DNA of 64,000 nucleotides. Origin: Cerasibacillus terrae (lineage in GTDB: Bacteria; Bacillota; Bacilli; Bacillales; Amphibacillaceae). The translations under genes were made by a program, and so were the position numbers. This document shows, piece after piece, positions 46,595-54,961 of this stretch. The notes under the pieces were generated by a model. It ran no database searches and had not been told where the DNA came from. It saw only the letters and a list, made by a program, of their open reading frames with translations. Position 1 is the first letter of the stretch; each line of letters starts with the position of its first letter. Location: positions 62,001-126,000 of the forward strand of contig NZ_VDUW01000007.1 in the NCBI RefSeq assembly GCF_008039555.1, given 5' to 3'.

Positions 46595-47233
46595 ATGACA
46601 TTTTTAATAGAAAACCAATGGGCTATTTTTATTACGTTGGAAGTTAGTGCACTCATCTGTTTATTATTATTTGCCGTCGTGCGCTATGCTTTTACAAAAG
46701 TGCGATTTAGTTATACGTTTTTATTTTTGTTTATTGTAATGATTTTATTAGAGGCCTTGCTTGCTTATCTGGTGTATTTGGAGACAGGGGAATTTACGAC
46801 ATTTCAAATTGTCATTATGATTTTTATCATATATGCAGGAACATTTGGGGTTAGTGACTTTAAGCGGATGGACCGCTGGGTAAAGGATAAAGTTGGGAAA
46901 TGGAAAGGAATTGATTTACTAACCGAAAAAGACCGAGAAATCATGGCCTATTTAAAGGATCCGAAAGTGATTGCAAGAAGAGCACGTTATTGGTTTTATG
47001 CACATACTGTCGTCTTTATTTCTGCTATTTACGTGTTTTGGTTGTTGTATGGGAATGATAGTTATTCCCTTGATTATTTTATATTGAACTTAGAGTGGTA
47101 TGGGGATGAATTATTAGAACCGCAACCATTTACAAGTGAATTAATCACAAACATTGTTCGGGTTTGGGCAATTGTCTTTGTTGTTGATTCGATTATTAAT
47201 TGGTCTTATACATTGTTTCCGAGTAAAAAGTAA
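46595..47233 (+). CDS. Integral membrane protein of unknown function
   Basis: I do not recognise the family. The 212-aa protein has about five helices (about 8-32, 38-60, 66-84, 128-150 and 182-204) with a charged cytoplasmic loop (FKRMDRWVKDKVGKWKGIDLLTEKDREIM) and another amphipathic stretch DPKVIARRARYW. ATG 46595 follows GAAAGAGG at 7 nt; a GTG at 46577 is less likely. It sits directly behind the TipA-like regulator gene and before a terminator, so it may belong to that regulator's response, perhaps in membrane-stress or drug tolerance; this is inference from position. Confidence 0.7.
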   Translation: MTFLIENQWAIFITLEVSALICLLLFAVVRYAFTKVRFSYTFLFLFIVMILLEALLAYLVYLETGEFTTFQIVIMIFIIYAGTFGVSDFKRMDRWVKDKVGKWKGIDLLTEKDREIMAYLKDPKVIARRARYWFYAHTVVFISAIYVFWLLYGNDSYSLDYFILNLEWYGDELLEPQPFTSELITNIVRVWAIVFVVDSIINWSYTLFPSKK

Positions 47234-47240
47234 ATGTATT

Positions 47241-47275
47241 GACGGTATCTCATTTAAAGAAGGTATCGTCTTTTT
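47241..47275 (+). terminator. Intrinsic terminator
   Basis: GACGGTATC pairs with GGTATCGTC (two G:U pairs), followed by TTTTT. Confidence 0.75.
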
Positions 47276-47341
47276 ATTTACTGAAAATCAGAAAATTATG
47301 TTATGATTTATGTGTCTTTATTTATTGAAGGAGTGCTCGAG

Positions 47342-48217
47342 ATGAAGATAGGTTTTATAGGTGCTGGAAAGGTTGGCTGTTCTTTTGGGCTATTTTTAAA
47401 GAAACGGGAATTTCAGATAGTTGGCTATGCTAGTCAATCAATGGAATCAGCTAGTTATGCAGCAAATCTGACAGACAGCTCGGCTTTAAGTTTTAATGAG
47501 CTTATCAAACAATCGAATTATATTTTTATTACGACACCAGATGACAGAATAGAAGATGTATGGAATCACATGCTAGATTTTGATTTACGAGACAAGAAGG
47601 TTTTCCATATGAGTGGTTGTCTATCTTCATCTATTTTTACGAACAGTGGGGAAAATGGTGTTTTAGGTTATTCGCTTCATCCTTTATATTCATTTGCAGA
47701 TAAGAAATCATCCGATTTAGGGGAAGTCGTCTTTTCTATAGAAGGAGACCATATAAGTGGTATACATGCTTTCTTGGATCAGTCGAATATCCGTTATTTT
47801 GTATTGGATAAAAAAAAGAAAGCCCTATACCATGCTGCTGCAGTATTTGTTTCCAATTATGTCGTTGCATTGGCAAAGATAGGAGAAGATTTGTTATTAG
47901 AAAGTGGTCTAGACAAAGAATTATCTATTGTTGGGACTCTTCCCTTAATGGAAAGCGCTTTATTTAATATGAAGAAAAAGGGTATTAACCATGCTTTAAC
48001 AGGCCCAATTATTAGGGGAGACTTAAATACGATACAAAAGCATATCGAGGAACTTCCTACATACAAAGAAATCTATAAACGTTTAGGATTGGTTGCTTTA
48101 CAAATTGGTAGTGAGACAGGAGATTTGTCTGATAAAAAAACAGAAGAAATATATCAAATATTAAGGAGCGATTGCAATGAAAAAGACGGTAGCGACATTT
48201 CAGGAAATGAAAGATAA
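47342..48217 (+). CDS. DUF2520 Rossmann-fold oxidoreductase, candidate ketopantoate reductase (PanG-like)
   Basis: The 291-aa protein opens with the NADP-binding [13 protein letters not shown] and has a second 6PGDH-like helical half (DUF2520). HPLYSFAD marks the join. DUF2520 proteins encoded beside panB/panC include PanG, which replaces PanE in reducing ketopantoate to pantoate; from its place directly before panB I infer that role. ATG 47342 has AAGGAG 8 nt upstream. Its end overlaps panB by 41 nt, so the two are surely cotranscribed. Not proven: a general NADP reductase is the alternative. Confidence 0.75.
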   Translation: MKIGFIGAGKVGCSFGLFLKKREFQIVGYASQSMESASYAANLTDSSALSFNELIKQSNYIFITTPDDRIEDVWNHMLDFDLRDKKVFHMSGCLSSSIFTNSGENGVLGYSLHPLYSFADKKSSDLGEVVFSIEGDHISGIHAFLDQSNIRYFVLDKKKKALYHAAAVFVSNYVVALAKIGEDLLLESGLDKELSIVGTLPLMESALFNMKKKGINHALTGPIIRGDLNTIQKHIEELPTYKEIYKRLGLVALQIGSETGDLSDKKTEEIYQILRSDCNEKDGSDISGNER

Positions 48218-49004
48218 AAATGAAAAGATTACGATGGTAACTTCCTATGATTATTCGATGGCAAAATTAGTAGACGGTGCTGGAATAGACGGGATACTAG
48301 TTGGCGATTCGTTAGGAATGGTAACGTTAGGATATGAGGATACACTATCTGTAACAATGGATGACATGGTACATCATACAAAAGCAGTTAGCCGAGGAGT
48401 AAAAGATGCTTTCATTGTGGCAGATATGCCTTTTTTATCCTATCATTTGAATACAGAAGAAACAATTAAAAATGCAGGTCGATTGATTCAGGAGGGACAT
48501 GCCCATGCCGTTAAATTAGAAGGAGGCATGGATATTTTAGATCATGTAAAAGCGATTGTTAAAGCACAAATTCCTGTTATGGGACACATCGGTCTAACAC
48601 CTCAATCTGTTAATGTTTTTGGAGGATTTAAAGTACAAGGGAAAAGTAAGGAAAAAATACAGCAACTTATCGATGATGCAAAAGTTTTGGAGGATGCAGG
48701 AGTTTTCGCCATCGTAATTGAAGGTATCCCTGGTGAAGTTGCTCGTATCATTACGGAGGAAGTGTCAATACCAACAATTGGGATTGGTGCTGGTAAATAT
48801 TGTGATGGGCAAATTTTGGTTGTTAATGACATGTTAGGCATGTTTTCTGATTTTGTTCCGAAATTCGTGAAACAATATAAGAACCTGAAAGTGGACATCC
48901 ATGAAGCTTTTGAAAATTACATAACAGAGGTAAAAGCGGGGACTTTCCCAGAGGAACAACATACATTCAAAATAAACAAAGAAATAATAGATGAATTTAA
49001 ATAG
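48177..49004 (+). CDS. panB: 3-methyl-2-oxobutanoate hydroxymethyltransferase
   Basis: PanB adds a one-carbon unit from methylene-THF to ketoisovalerate, giving ketopantoate. The 275-aa protein has the family start [29 protein letters not shown], metal-binding Asp residues in [10 protein letters not shown], and the [11 protein letters not shown] and [14 protein letters not shown] blocks. AAGGAG lies 8 nt before the ATG, inside the upstream gene. Second gene of DUF2520-panB-panC. Confidence 0.96.
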   Translation: MKKTVATFQEMKDKNEKITMVTSYDYSMAKLVDGAGIDGILVGDSLGMVTLGYEDTLSVTMDDMVHHTKAVSRGVKDAFIVADMPFLSYHLNTEETIKNAGRLIQEGHAHAVKLEGGMDILDHVKAIVKAQIPVMGHIGLTPQSVNVFGGFKVQGKSKEKIQQLIDDAKVLEDAGVFAIVIEGIPGEVARIITEEVSIPTIGIGAGKYCDGQILVVNDMLGMFSDFVPKFVKQYKNLKVDIHEAFENYITEVKAGTFPEEQHTFKINKEIIDEFK

Positions 49005-49018
49005 CAGGAGAGATAAAA

Positions 49019-49864
49019 ATGATTGCAATTAACTCCATAGATGAACTAAAGGCAAATCTAAAAGCATGTAAAGAAAAGGGCTTATCCATTGGATTGGTTC
49101 CTACCATGGGCTATCTTCATGAGGGGCATCTTAGTTTAATCAAAAAAGCAAGAGAAGATAATGATATCGTCGTTGTAAGTATTTTTGTTAACCCAACCCA
49201 ATTTGGCCCGAAGGAAGATTTTGATCAATACCCAAGAGACAGACAAAAAGACTTAGAAAAATGTGAAGAGAATCAGTGTGATTATGTATTTTTACCTCAG
49301 GTCAATGAAATGTATCCGGAGGGTTTCTCTACATATGTAGAGGTGGAAAAATTAGGACAAGTGTTATGTGGTGAGTCTAGACCGACCCATTTCGAAGGTG
49401 TAGCAACAATCTTAACCAAATTGTTTAACATTACAAAGGCTGATAGAGCATATTTTGGACAAAAAGATGCACAACAATTAATCATTGTTCAAAAAATGGT
49501 TAAAGATTTGAATATGGATATTGAAATCATTGGTTGTCCAATTGTTCGAGAAAAAGATGGACTAGCACTAAGTTCCCGAAATACCTATCTAAGTGAAGAA
49601 GAAAGAAAAGATGGCCTACTATTATATGAATCTTTAGTAAGGGCGAAGGAATTAATAGATGGTGGAGAGAGAAATGTTTCAACAATAAAACAAGAAATGA
49701 AAGGTATTATAAATCGAGGGAAAAATAGTGAAATTGATTATATTGAATTTGTTAATGGCAAAACATTGGCACCTGTTTCAGAAGTAAGTGGAAATGTATT
49801 GATCGCAATTGCCGTACAGGTAGGAAATACTCGTCTGATTGATAATGTGATAATTGATGCTTAA
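49019..49864 (+). CDS. panC: Pantothenate synthetase
   Basis: PanC joins pantoate and beta-alanine with ATP to give pantothenate. The 281-aa protein carries the HIGH-type motif PTMGYLHEGHLSLI, the block FVNPTQFGPKEDFDQYPR, and AYFGQKDAQQ and ALSSRN. It follows panB by 14 nt with AGGAG. In many Bacillus operons panD (aspartate decarboxylase, giving beta-alanine) comes next; here a terminator and a tRNA gene follow, so beta-alanine must come from elsewhere. Confidence 0.96.
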   Translation: MIAINSIDELKANLKACKEKGLSIGLVPTMGYLHEGHLSLIKKAREDNDIVVVSIFVNPTQFGPKEDFDQYPRDRQKDLEKCEENQCDYVFLPQVNEMYPEGFSTYVEVEKLGQVLCGESRPTHFEGVATILTKLFNITKADRAYFGQKDAQQLIIVQKMVKDLNMDIEIIGCPIVREKDGLALSSRNTYLSEEERKDGLLLYESLVRAKELIDGGERNVSTIKQEMKGIINRGKNSEIDYIEFVNGKTLAPVSEVSGNVLIAIAVQVGNTRLIDNVIIDA

Positions 49865-49885
49865 TAAATAAGGAGTTTAGACAAA

Positions 49886-49922
49886 TAAAAAGCGCACATA
49901 CATTAACGTGTATGTGCGTTTA
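49886..49922. terminator. Bidirectional terminator between panC and tRNA-Ala
   Basis: CGCACATACA pairs with TGTATGTGCG. TTTTT follows on the - strand (end of the tRNA transcript) and TTTAT on the + strand. Confidence 0.82.
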
Positions 49923-49929
49923 TACATTA

Positions 49930-50002
49930 TGGAGCATATCGGGCTTGAACCGATGACCTCCTGCATGCCATGCAGGCACTCTCCCAACTGAGCTAATGCC
50001 CC
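49930..50002 (-). tRNA. tRNA-Ala (anticodon GGC)
   Basis: On the - strand the sequence runs GGGGCAT, a D arm with TAGCTCAGTTGGGAGAG, the anticodon stem-loop CCTGC-ATGGCAT-GCAGG (anticodon GGC, Ala), GGTTCGAGCC as the T arm, and ATGCTCC plus discriminator A. All seven acceptor pairs form (one G:U). CCA is not encoded. It is an isolated tRNA gene between a bidirectional terminator and the 51-bp repeat array. Confidence 0.95.
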
Positions 50003-50144
50003 GTATGTCAATTTTTTAACCAAATTATATTATATAATGAATCTCAGGGTTTTGCAAGGGGCATGATTATTGGATGTGTCACATTTAACTCAATTATATT
50101 TTAATGTATATATAAATCGGGTTTAACTGAATGGAAGTATGTTG

Positions 50145-50570
50145 GATGCCCGCGAAAGCGAAATCTAGCGAAAATCGGTCAACCAACCGCCGATTGATGA
50201 CCACAAAAGCGAAACCCAGTGAAAATTGGTCAACCAAACGCCGATTGATGCCCGTAAAAGCGAAATCCGGCGAAAATCGGTCAACCAACCGCCGATTGAT
50301 GCCCGTAAAAGCGAAATCCAGCGAAAATCGGTCAACCAAACGCTGATTGATGCCCGCAAAAGCGAAATCCAGCAAAAGTCGGTCAACCAAACGCCGATTG
50401 ATGCCCGTAAAAGCGAAATCCAGCGAAAATCAGTCAACCAACTGCCGATTGATGCCCGCAAAAGCGAAACCCAGCGAAAATTGGTCAACCAACCGCCGAT
50501 TGATGCCCGTAAAAGCGAAATCCACCAAAAATCGGTCATCCAAAAGCATATAGATGACCGAAAAATTAAA
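50145..50570. repeat. Array 3 of the 51-bp intergenic repeat (about 8.5 units)
   Basis: A TGCCC or TGACC block recurs nine times at exactly 51-nt steps from 50147 to 50555, without one insertion or deletion. Each unit reads roughly TGCCCGTAAAAGCGAAATCC, then AGCGAAAATCGGTCAACCAA and a CCGATTGA end. AATCGG and CCGATT form a 6-bp hairpin across each unit border. Differences between units are mostly transitions. Because 51 is 17 codons, long frames are open on both strands in several phases; none has a ribosome site, so I do not annotate a protein. Confidence 0.95.
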
Positions 50571-50619
50571 AAAGCGCAAATATTGGTCACCAATCCCACA
50601 CCGCTACACGACTAATTCA

Positions 50620-51657
50620 CTATAAAATAATAAATGCCAACACAGAAAGGAGCACAGACGTTATAAGCATCGCCATAAAAGGGCGCAATGCCTTGGTACG
50701 TAAGCTTTGAAGATTCACACTTAAACCAAGCCCGACCATAGCGGCGGTTAAGAGCCATGTTGAGATAGAGTAGATGCCATTCATCATGTTTTCGGATACT
50801 GGAATGGACTTTCCAAAAACGAATGTCCCTAACACACTCATCATGACAAACCCAAGTAAAAACCATGGAAATGTTATTTGTTGTTTTCCCTTAGAAAATC
50901 TTCCTGTTCGTTTGACTATAAAAATGATAATAAAAGACAACGGTATTAACAAAAATACCCGACCAAGCTTTGCAAGAAGAGCCATGGCTAATGCATCTTC
51001 ACCAGCTGGTTCAGCCGCTAAGGCAACATGTGCTAGTTCATGTAGACTCATCCCAGACCATATTCCATATTGAATATCGGTTAAAGGCAAAAATGGTTTA
51101 ATAAGGATATAGAGAATCGAGAATAGTGTTCCAACGAGTGCAATCATTCCCACACTAATTGCTGTGTCTTCATCCTCCGCTTTAATAATTGGTGCAATAG
51201 CGGCAATTGCTGCTGCACCACATACCCCTGTACCAACTCCAGCTAATAGAGAAATGGTTTTATCAGCTTTAAAAACTTTTGCTAAATACATTGTAAAAAG
51301 AATGGCAAAAGCAATGACAATCATGTCTTTCGCTAAAAGTCCTAGTCCATCGCCAAGTACGGTATGAATATTTAAACGAAGTCCATATAAAATGATAGCC
51401 ACCCGAAGCAAGACTTTTGATGAAAATGTAATACCAGGTCGTAAAAATTCTGGGTAACCGAAAATTTGACTATAAATGATTGCAATAATAATGGCGGTTG
51501 CTAATTGGCCCAGATAAGAAAAACCAGGGATAAAGGTTAACATAAACCCTAAAAAGGCAATAAAAAAAGTAAATAAAACACCAGCAATCCATCTAAAAGG
51601 AAAAGACACACTAGCTTCCTTTTTCGCTCGCACATTCGAATCGTGTTCACGTCCCAT
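50620..51657 (-). CDS. YeiH family putative sulfate exporter (UPF0324)
   Basis: The 345-aa protein has about ten membrane helices and the UPF0324/YeiH pattern: ITFSSKVLLRVAIILYGLRLNI, AGVGTGVCGAAAIAAIAPII and SMHELAHVALAA are all family blocks. Members are predicted anion (sulfate or sulfite) exporters. ATG 51657 is chosen for GGAGGTG 6 nt upstream; the frame extends further but without a ribosome site. It is divergent from a LysR regulator, the same layout as yeiH-yeiE of E. coli, so the regulator probably controls it. Confidence 0.87.
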   Translation of the reverse strand: MGREHDSNVRAKKEASVSFPFRWIAGVLFTFFIAFLGFMLTFIPGFSYLGQLATAIIIAIIYSQIFGYPEFLRPGITFSSKVLLRVAIILYGLRLNIHTVLGDGLGLLAKDMIVIAFAILFTMYLAKVFKADKTISLLAGVGTGVCGAAAIAAIAPIIKAEDEDTAISVGMIALVGTLFSILYILIKPFLPLTDIQYGIWSGMSLHELAHVALAAEPAGEDALAMALLAKLGRVFLLIPLSFIIIFIVKRTGRFSKGKQQITFPWFLLGFVMMSVLGTFVFGKSIPVSENMMNGIYSISTWLLTAAMVGLGLSVNLQSLRTKALRPFMAMLITSVLLSVLAFIIL

Positions 51658-51769
51658 TAAAAACACCTCCACTATAATCGTATTACAGTATTTATAATAA
51701 CGAAAATAAATCATCATTATGATTATCATAAGCAATCTTATATAATAGAACAACAAAGGAGGCGGACGC

Positions 51770-52666
51770 ATGGACCAACAACTACAAGTCTTTGTTACGG
51801 TAGCAGAAAAGAAAAATTTCACACGAGCTGCAGAAAAACTACATATGACACAACCAGCCGTTAGCCAGTATATTCGTCAGTTAGAAGAGGAAATTGGTAC
51901 AAGATTATTAGAACGGACAAATAAATATGTGCGCTTAAATAAGGCGGGGGAAATTGTTTATCATCATGCAAAAGAGATATTAGGAATCTATACGAAAATG
52001 CAACATTTGGTGGATGATTTGATCCATCAAACAAAAGGGTCACTTTCGATTGGAGCAAGTTTCACATTTGGGGAATATGTACTCCCTCAATTAATCGCCC
52101 AATTACGACATACATATCCAGATATTCAAGCCTCTGTTTTAATCGGAAATACAGCTAAAATTGCTGATTTAGTTATGGCGCATCAATTAGATATTGGAAT
52201 TGTAGAAGGAGCATTTGAAGGTAAACAATTAAAAGAAAGAAAATTTGCGAAAGACGCGATGTATATTATTGCTTCAGCTAACCATGTGTTAGTCAAACAA
52301 GAAAAAGTGACTCAAGCCGATTTGGAAAAAGAAATGTGGATTATTAGAGAACAGGGTTCAGGAACAAGAGAAGCAACGATAAGTATGTTACAAGATATCG
52401 GGATTTCACCAAAGGAGCAGATGACTTTTAGTAGTACACAATCTATTAAACAAGCAGTAGAAGCAGGACTTGGTATTACATTATTATCAAAATGGGCTGT
52501 TCAAAAAGAATTGAAGGCAGGAGATTTGAAAATCATTTTTGTTCAAGGGCTTCCATTCTACCGTTCTTTCTCTATTATTACGAGATCACCTTTTCAAACA
52601 AAGGCATTAGAAGTGTTTGTTACATTATTGGAAAATAATGATCTCTATCAATCTTATTATTCATGA
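51770..52666 (+). CDS. LysR family transcriptional regulator (CysL/YeiE-like)
   Basis: The 298-aa regulator has an N-terminal winged helix (FVTVAEKKNFTRAAEKLHMTQPAVSQYIRQLEEEIG) and a periplasmic-binding-like effector domain (about 90-295). Length and the divergent partner match CysL (YwfK) and YeiE, which respond to sulfur metabolites or sulfite. GGAGGCGG lies before the ATG. The 112-nt divergent gap is AT-rich with several T-N11-A motifs, where it should bind. Confidence 0.9.
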   Translation: MDQQLQVFVTVAEKKNFTRAAEKLHMTQPAVSQYIRQLEEEIGTRLLERTNKYVRLNKAGEIVYHHAKEILGIYTKMQHLVDDLIHQTKGSLSIGASFTFGEYVLPQLIAQLRHTYPDIQASVLIGNTAKIADLVMAHQLDIGIVEGAFEGKQLKERKFAKDAMYIIASANHVLVKQEKVTQADLEKEMWIIREQGSGTREATISMLQDIGISPKEQMTFSSTQSIKQAVEAGLGITLLSKWAVQKELKAGDLKIIFVQGLPFYRSFSIITRSPFQTKALEVFVTLLENNDLYQSYYS

Positions 52667-52765
52667 TTACTGTTTGGGATAAGATAGGTAAATCTAACCG
52701 TTTACAAAATAGAGGATAATAGGATATAGTTATCATAATATAAGAGAAATTAGGGGGAAGAAGAC

Positions 52766-53044
52766 GTGAAAAAACAGAAAGAGGACAACCGATTTAAAAT
52801 CGCCAATCGGGAGGCACTTATTGGGGTTGGATTAGTCCTTTTTAATTTTATTTGGTGGTTTGGTTTCGCCTATGGAATGGGAAGTAAAGATCCATCACAA
52901 TATACATATGTTTTCGGTCTACCAGCATGGTTCTTTTATAGTTGTGTCGTTGGATTAATTGTTATGGTAGTGCTCGTCATATTTTTCGTTAAAAAGTATT
53001 TTGTAGAAGTTTCTTTTGATGATAAAGGGGATGATGAGAAATGA
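52766..53044 (+). CDS. yhdT: YhdT family small membrane protein (DUF997)
   Basis: The 92-aa protein has two helices (about residues 18-38 and 55-78) joined by GMGSKDPSQYTYVFGLPAWFF, the DUF997/YhdT signature. It is encoded just before panF, overlapping it by 4 nt, as in enterobacteria, and is thought to be a small partner of the pantothenate symporter. AGGGGGAAG lies before the start. The role is inferred from constant linkage. Confidence 0.88.
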   Translation: MKKQKEDNRFKIANREALIGVGLVLFNFIWWFGFAYGMGSKDPSQYTYVFGLPAWFFYSCVVGLIVMVVLVIFFVKKYFVEVSFDDKGDDEK

Positions 53045-54483
53045 ATTGGCAAGCACTAATTCCCTTAATTATTATGCTTATTGTCATGTTTGGAATTGGA
53101 TTATGGGCTAGTAGATATGTTCGTACTTCTACAGACTTTTTGCAAGATTACTTTTTAGGTGGTCGGAGTTTAGGTGGATTTATTTTAGCAATGACAATGA
53201 CGGCAACTTATGGAAGTGCTAGTAGTTTTATAGGTGGTCCTGGAGTTGCCTACACACAGGGCCTTGGTTGGGTGTTACTTGCCATGTCACAAGTGGCAAC
53301 AGGATATTTCGTGTTGATGATTTTGGGTAAGAAATTTGCGATTATAACAAGACGTTATCAGGCTGTTACATTGGTTGATTATTTAAAAGAACGTTATCAA
53401 TCAAAGTGGGTCGTTTTACTGGCTTCATTTAGTATTATTATTTTCTTGTTTTCTGCAATGGCAGCCCAATGGATTGGTGGAGGACGTCTAATTGAGTCAT
53501 TGACAGGTCTTTCATACACAAGTGCGTTATTCATCTTTGCTGTTTCTGTACTAATTTATGTTGTTATTGGTGGTTTTCGTGCTGTTGCTTTAACAGATGC
53601 GATTCAAGGATCCATCATGTTTATTGGTACGTTAATTCTTTTAATTGCGGTGATTATTGCTGGTGGTGGAATTTCGAATATTATTCAAGACTTAAATGCG
53701 GAGAATCCAAATTTAATTACACCTTTTGGAGCAGAGGGTAATTTAACACCTGCTTATGTTTCTTCCTTCTGGATTTTAGTAGGTGTTGGGGTAATCGCCC
53801 TGCCGCAAATTGCTGTTCGAGCGATGTCATATAAAAATTCAAAGTCGATGCATCGCGCGATTATTATTGGAACAATCGTTGTTGGTTTTATTATGTTAAA
53901 TATGCATTTAATTGGTGTGTTTGCTAGGCCAATTTTACCCGGCATTGAGGTTGGTGACAAAGTGATGCCACTTATCGCCTTAGAAACAATGCCAGCTTGG
54001 CTTGCCGGTACTGTCCTTGCAGCACCAATGGCTGCAATTATGTCAACAGTAGACTCTTTATTGCTATTAGTCAGTTCAACTGTCGTCAAAGATGTCTATT
54101 TGAATTATGTTCAACCAAAAGCATCTCATAAAAAGATCAAACAAATAAGTATAGGTATTACTGCTTTGTTAGGGATTATTGTTTTTTTATTTGCATTAGA
54201 TCCACCAAATTTAATTATTTGGTTAAATTTATTTGCCTTTGGTGGTTTAGAGGCTGCCTTTATATGGCCAATTGTAATGGGATTGTATTGGAAAAAGGGA
54301 AATAAATATGGTGCTTTCTCTTCTATGGTCGTAGGAATTGGTTCATACATTTTGATGGACTTGCTGAAAATTCAACCATTTGGTATGCATGTAGTCGTAT
54401 TTCCAGTCATTTTATCTTTCTTTGCTTATGTGATTGGAAGTTTAGCTACCAATAATAAAATGAAACTGCCAGCCACTGATTAA
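53041..54483 (+). CDS. panF: Sodium/pantothenate symporter
   Basis: PanF imports pantothenate with Na+. The 480-aa protein belongs to the sodium:solute symporter family with about 13 helices. Recognisable family blocks are DYFLGGRSLGGFILAMTMTATYGSASSFIGGPG, PQIAVRAMSYKNSKSMHRA and AAPMAAIMSTVDSLLLLVSS. Coupled to yhdT by a 4-nt overlap. It complements the panB-panC genes 3 kb away, giving the cell both synthesis and uptake of this coenzyme A precursor. Confidence 0.92.
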   Translation: MNWQALIPLIIMLIVMFGIGLWASRYVRTSTDFLQDYFLGGRSLGGFILAMTMTATYGSASSFIGGPGVAYTQGLGWVLLAMSQVATGYFVLMILGKKFAIITRRYQAVTLVDYLKERYQSKWVVLLASFSIIIFLFSAMAAQWIGGGRLIESLTGLSYTSALFIFAVSVLIYVVIGGFRAVALTDAIQGSIMFIGTLILLIAVIIAGGGISNIIQDLNAENPNLITPFGAEGNLTPAYVSSFWILVGVGVIALPQIAVRAMSYKNSKSMHRAIIIGTIVVGFIMLNMHLIGVFARPILPGIEVGDKVMPLIALETMPAWLAGTVLAAPMAAIMSTVDSLLLLVSSTVVKDVYLNYVQPKASHKKIKQISIGITALLGIIVFLFALDPPNLIIWLNLFAFGGLEAAFIWPIVMGLYWKKGNKYGAFSSMVVGIGSYILMDLLKIQPFGMHVVVFPVILSFFAYVIGSLATNNKMKLPATD

Positions 54484-54506
54484 TTAATAAAAAGGGGAGC
54501 ATTCGA

Positions 54507-54908
54507 ATGGAGCATCCAATCATTTTATTTGATGGACAGTGTCATTTTTGTGACCAAAGTGTACAGTTTATCATTAAACATGATGCAAAGGGATTCTTCA
54601 AGTTTGCATCCCAACAAGGAGAAATTGGGCAGGAGCTCCTAAATGCCTACGAAGTACCTGAAGAAATAGATAGTATCATTTTATTAAATAATGACAAATA
54701 TTATATAAAATCATCTGCAGCACTTCGTATATGTTTTCATCTAACAGGGGGTTGGAAGCTTTTTTCTGTTTTCTTGATCATACCAAGTCCCGTACGTGAC
54801 TTTTTTTATAATATAATAGCCCAAAATAGATATAGATGGTTTGGCAAAAAGGAAAGTTGCCAATTGCCAACAAAAGAAATTAGAAAGAGATTTTTAGATA
54901 TGAAGTAA
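54507..54908 (+). CDS. Thiol-disulfide oxidoreductase DCC family protein (YuxK-like)
   Basis: The 133-aa protein has the DCC signature: LFDGQCHFCDQSVQFI at residues 7-22, with a CxxC pair in a thioredoxin-like fold. The rest (ALRICFHLTGGWKLF, FFYNIIAQNRYRWFGKKESC) matches YuxK-type members. The redox role is predicted from the motif only. It follows panF by 23 nt on the same strand and may share its transcript; a strong terminator comes next. Confidence 0.88.
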   Translation: MEHPIILFDGQCHFCDQSVQFIIKHDAKGFFKFASQQGEIGQELLNAYEVPEEIDSIILLNNDKYYIKSSAALRICFHLTGGWKLFSVFLIIPSPVRDFFYNIIAQNRYRWFGKKESCQLPTKEIRKRFLDMK

Positions 54909-54928
54909 TAAAATTTCTAAGGTAAAAC

Positions 54929-54959
54929 AAAAGCTTGAGGGATTTCCCTCAAGCTTTCT
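54929..54959. terminator. Bidirectional terminator between convergent genes
   Basis: AAAGCTTGAGGG pairs perfectly with CCCTCAAGCTTT (loop of four), between the DCC gene and the acetoacetyl-CoA synthetase gene. Confidence 0.85.
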
Positions 54960-54961
54960 AA

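Noticed and set aside
50145-50570. CRISPR array
   Set aside because: Units are contiguous and similar along their full length, with no unique spacers and no cas genes nearby.
50094-50615. Several 68-144-codon reading frames on both strands of array 3
   Set aside because: All arise from the 17-codon period of the repeat; none has a ribosome binding site or non-repeat domain.
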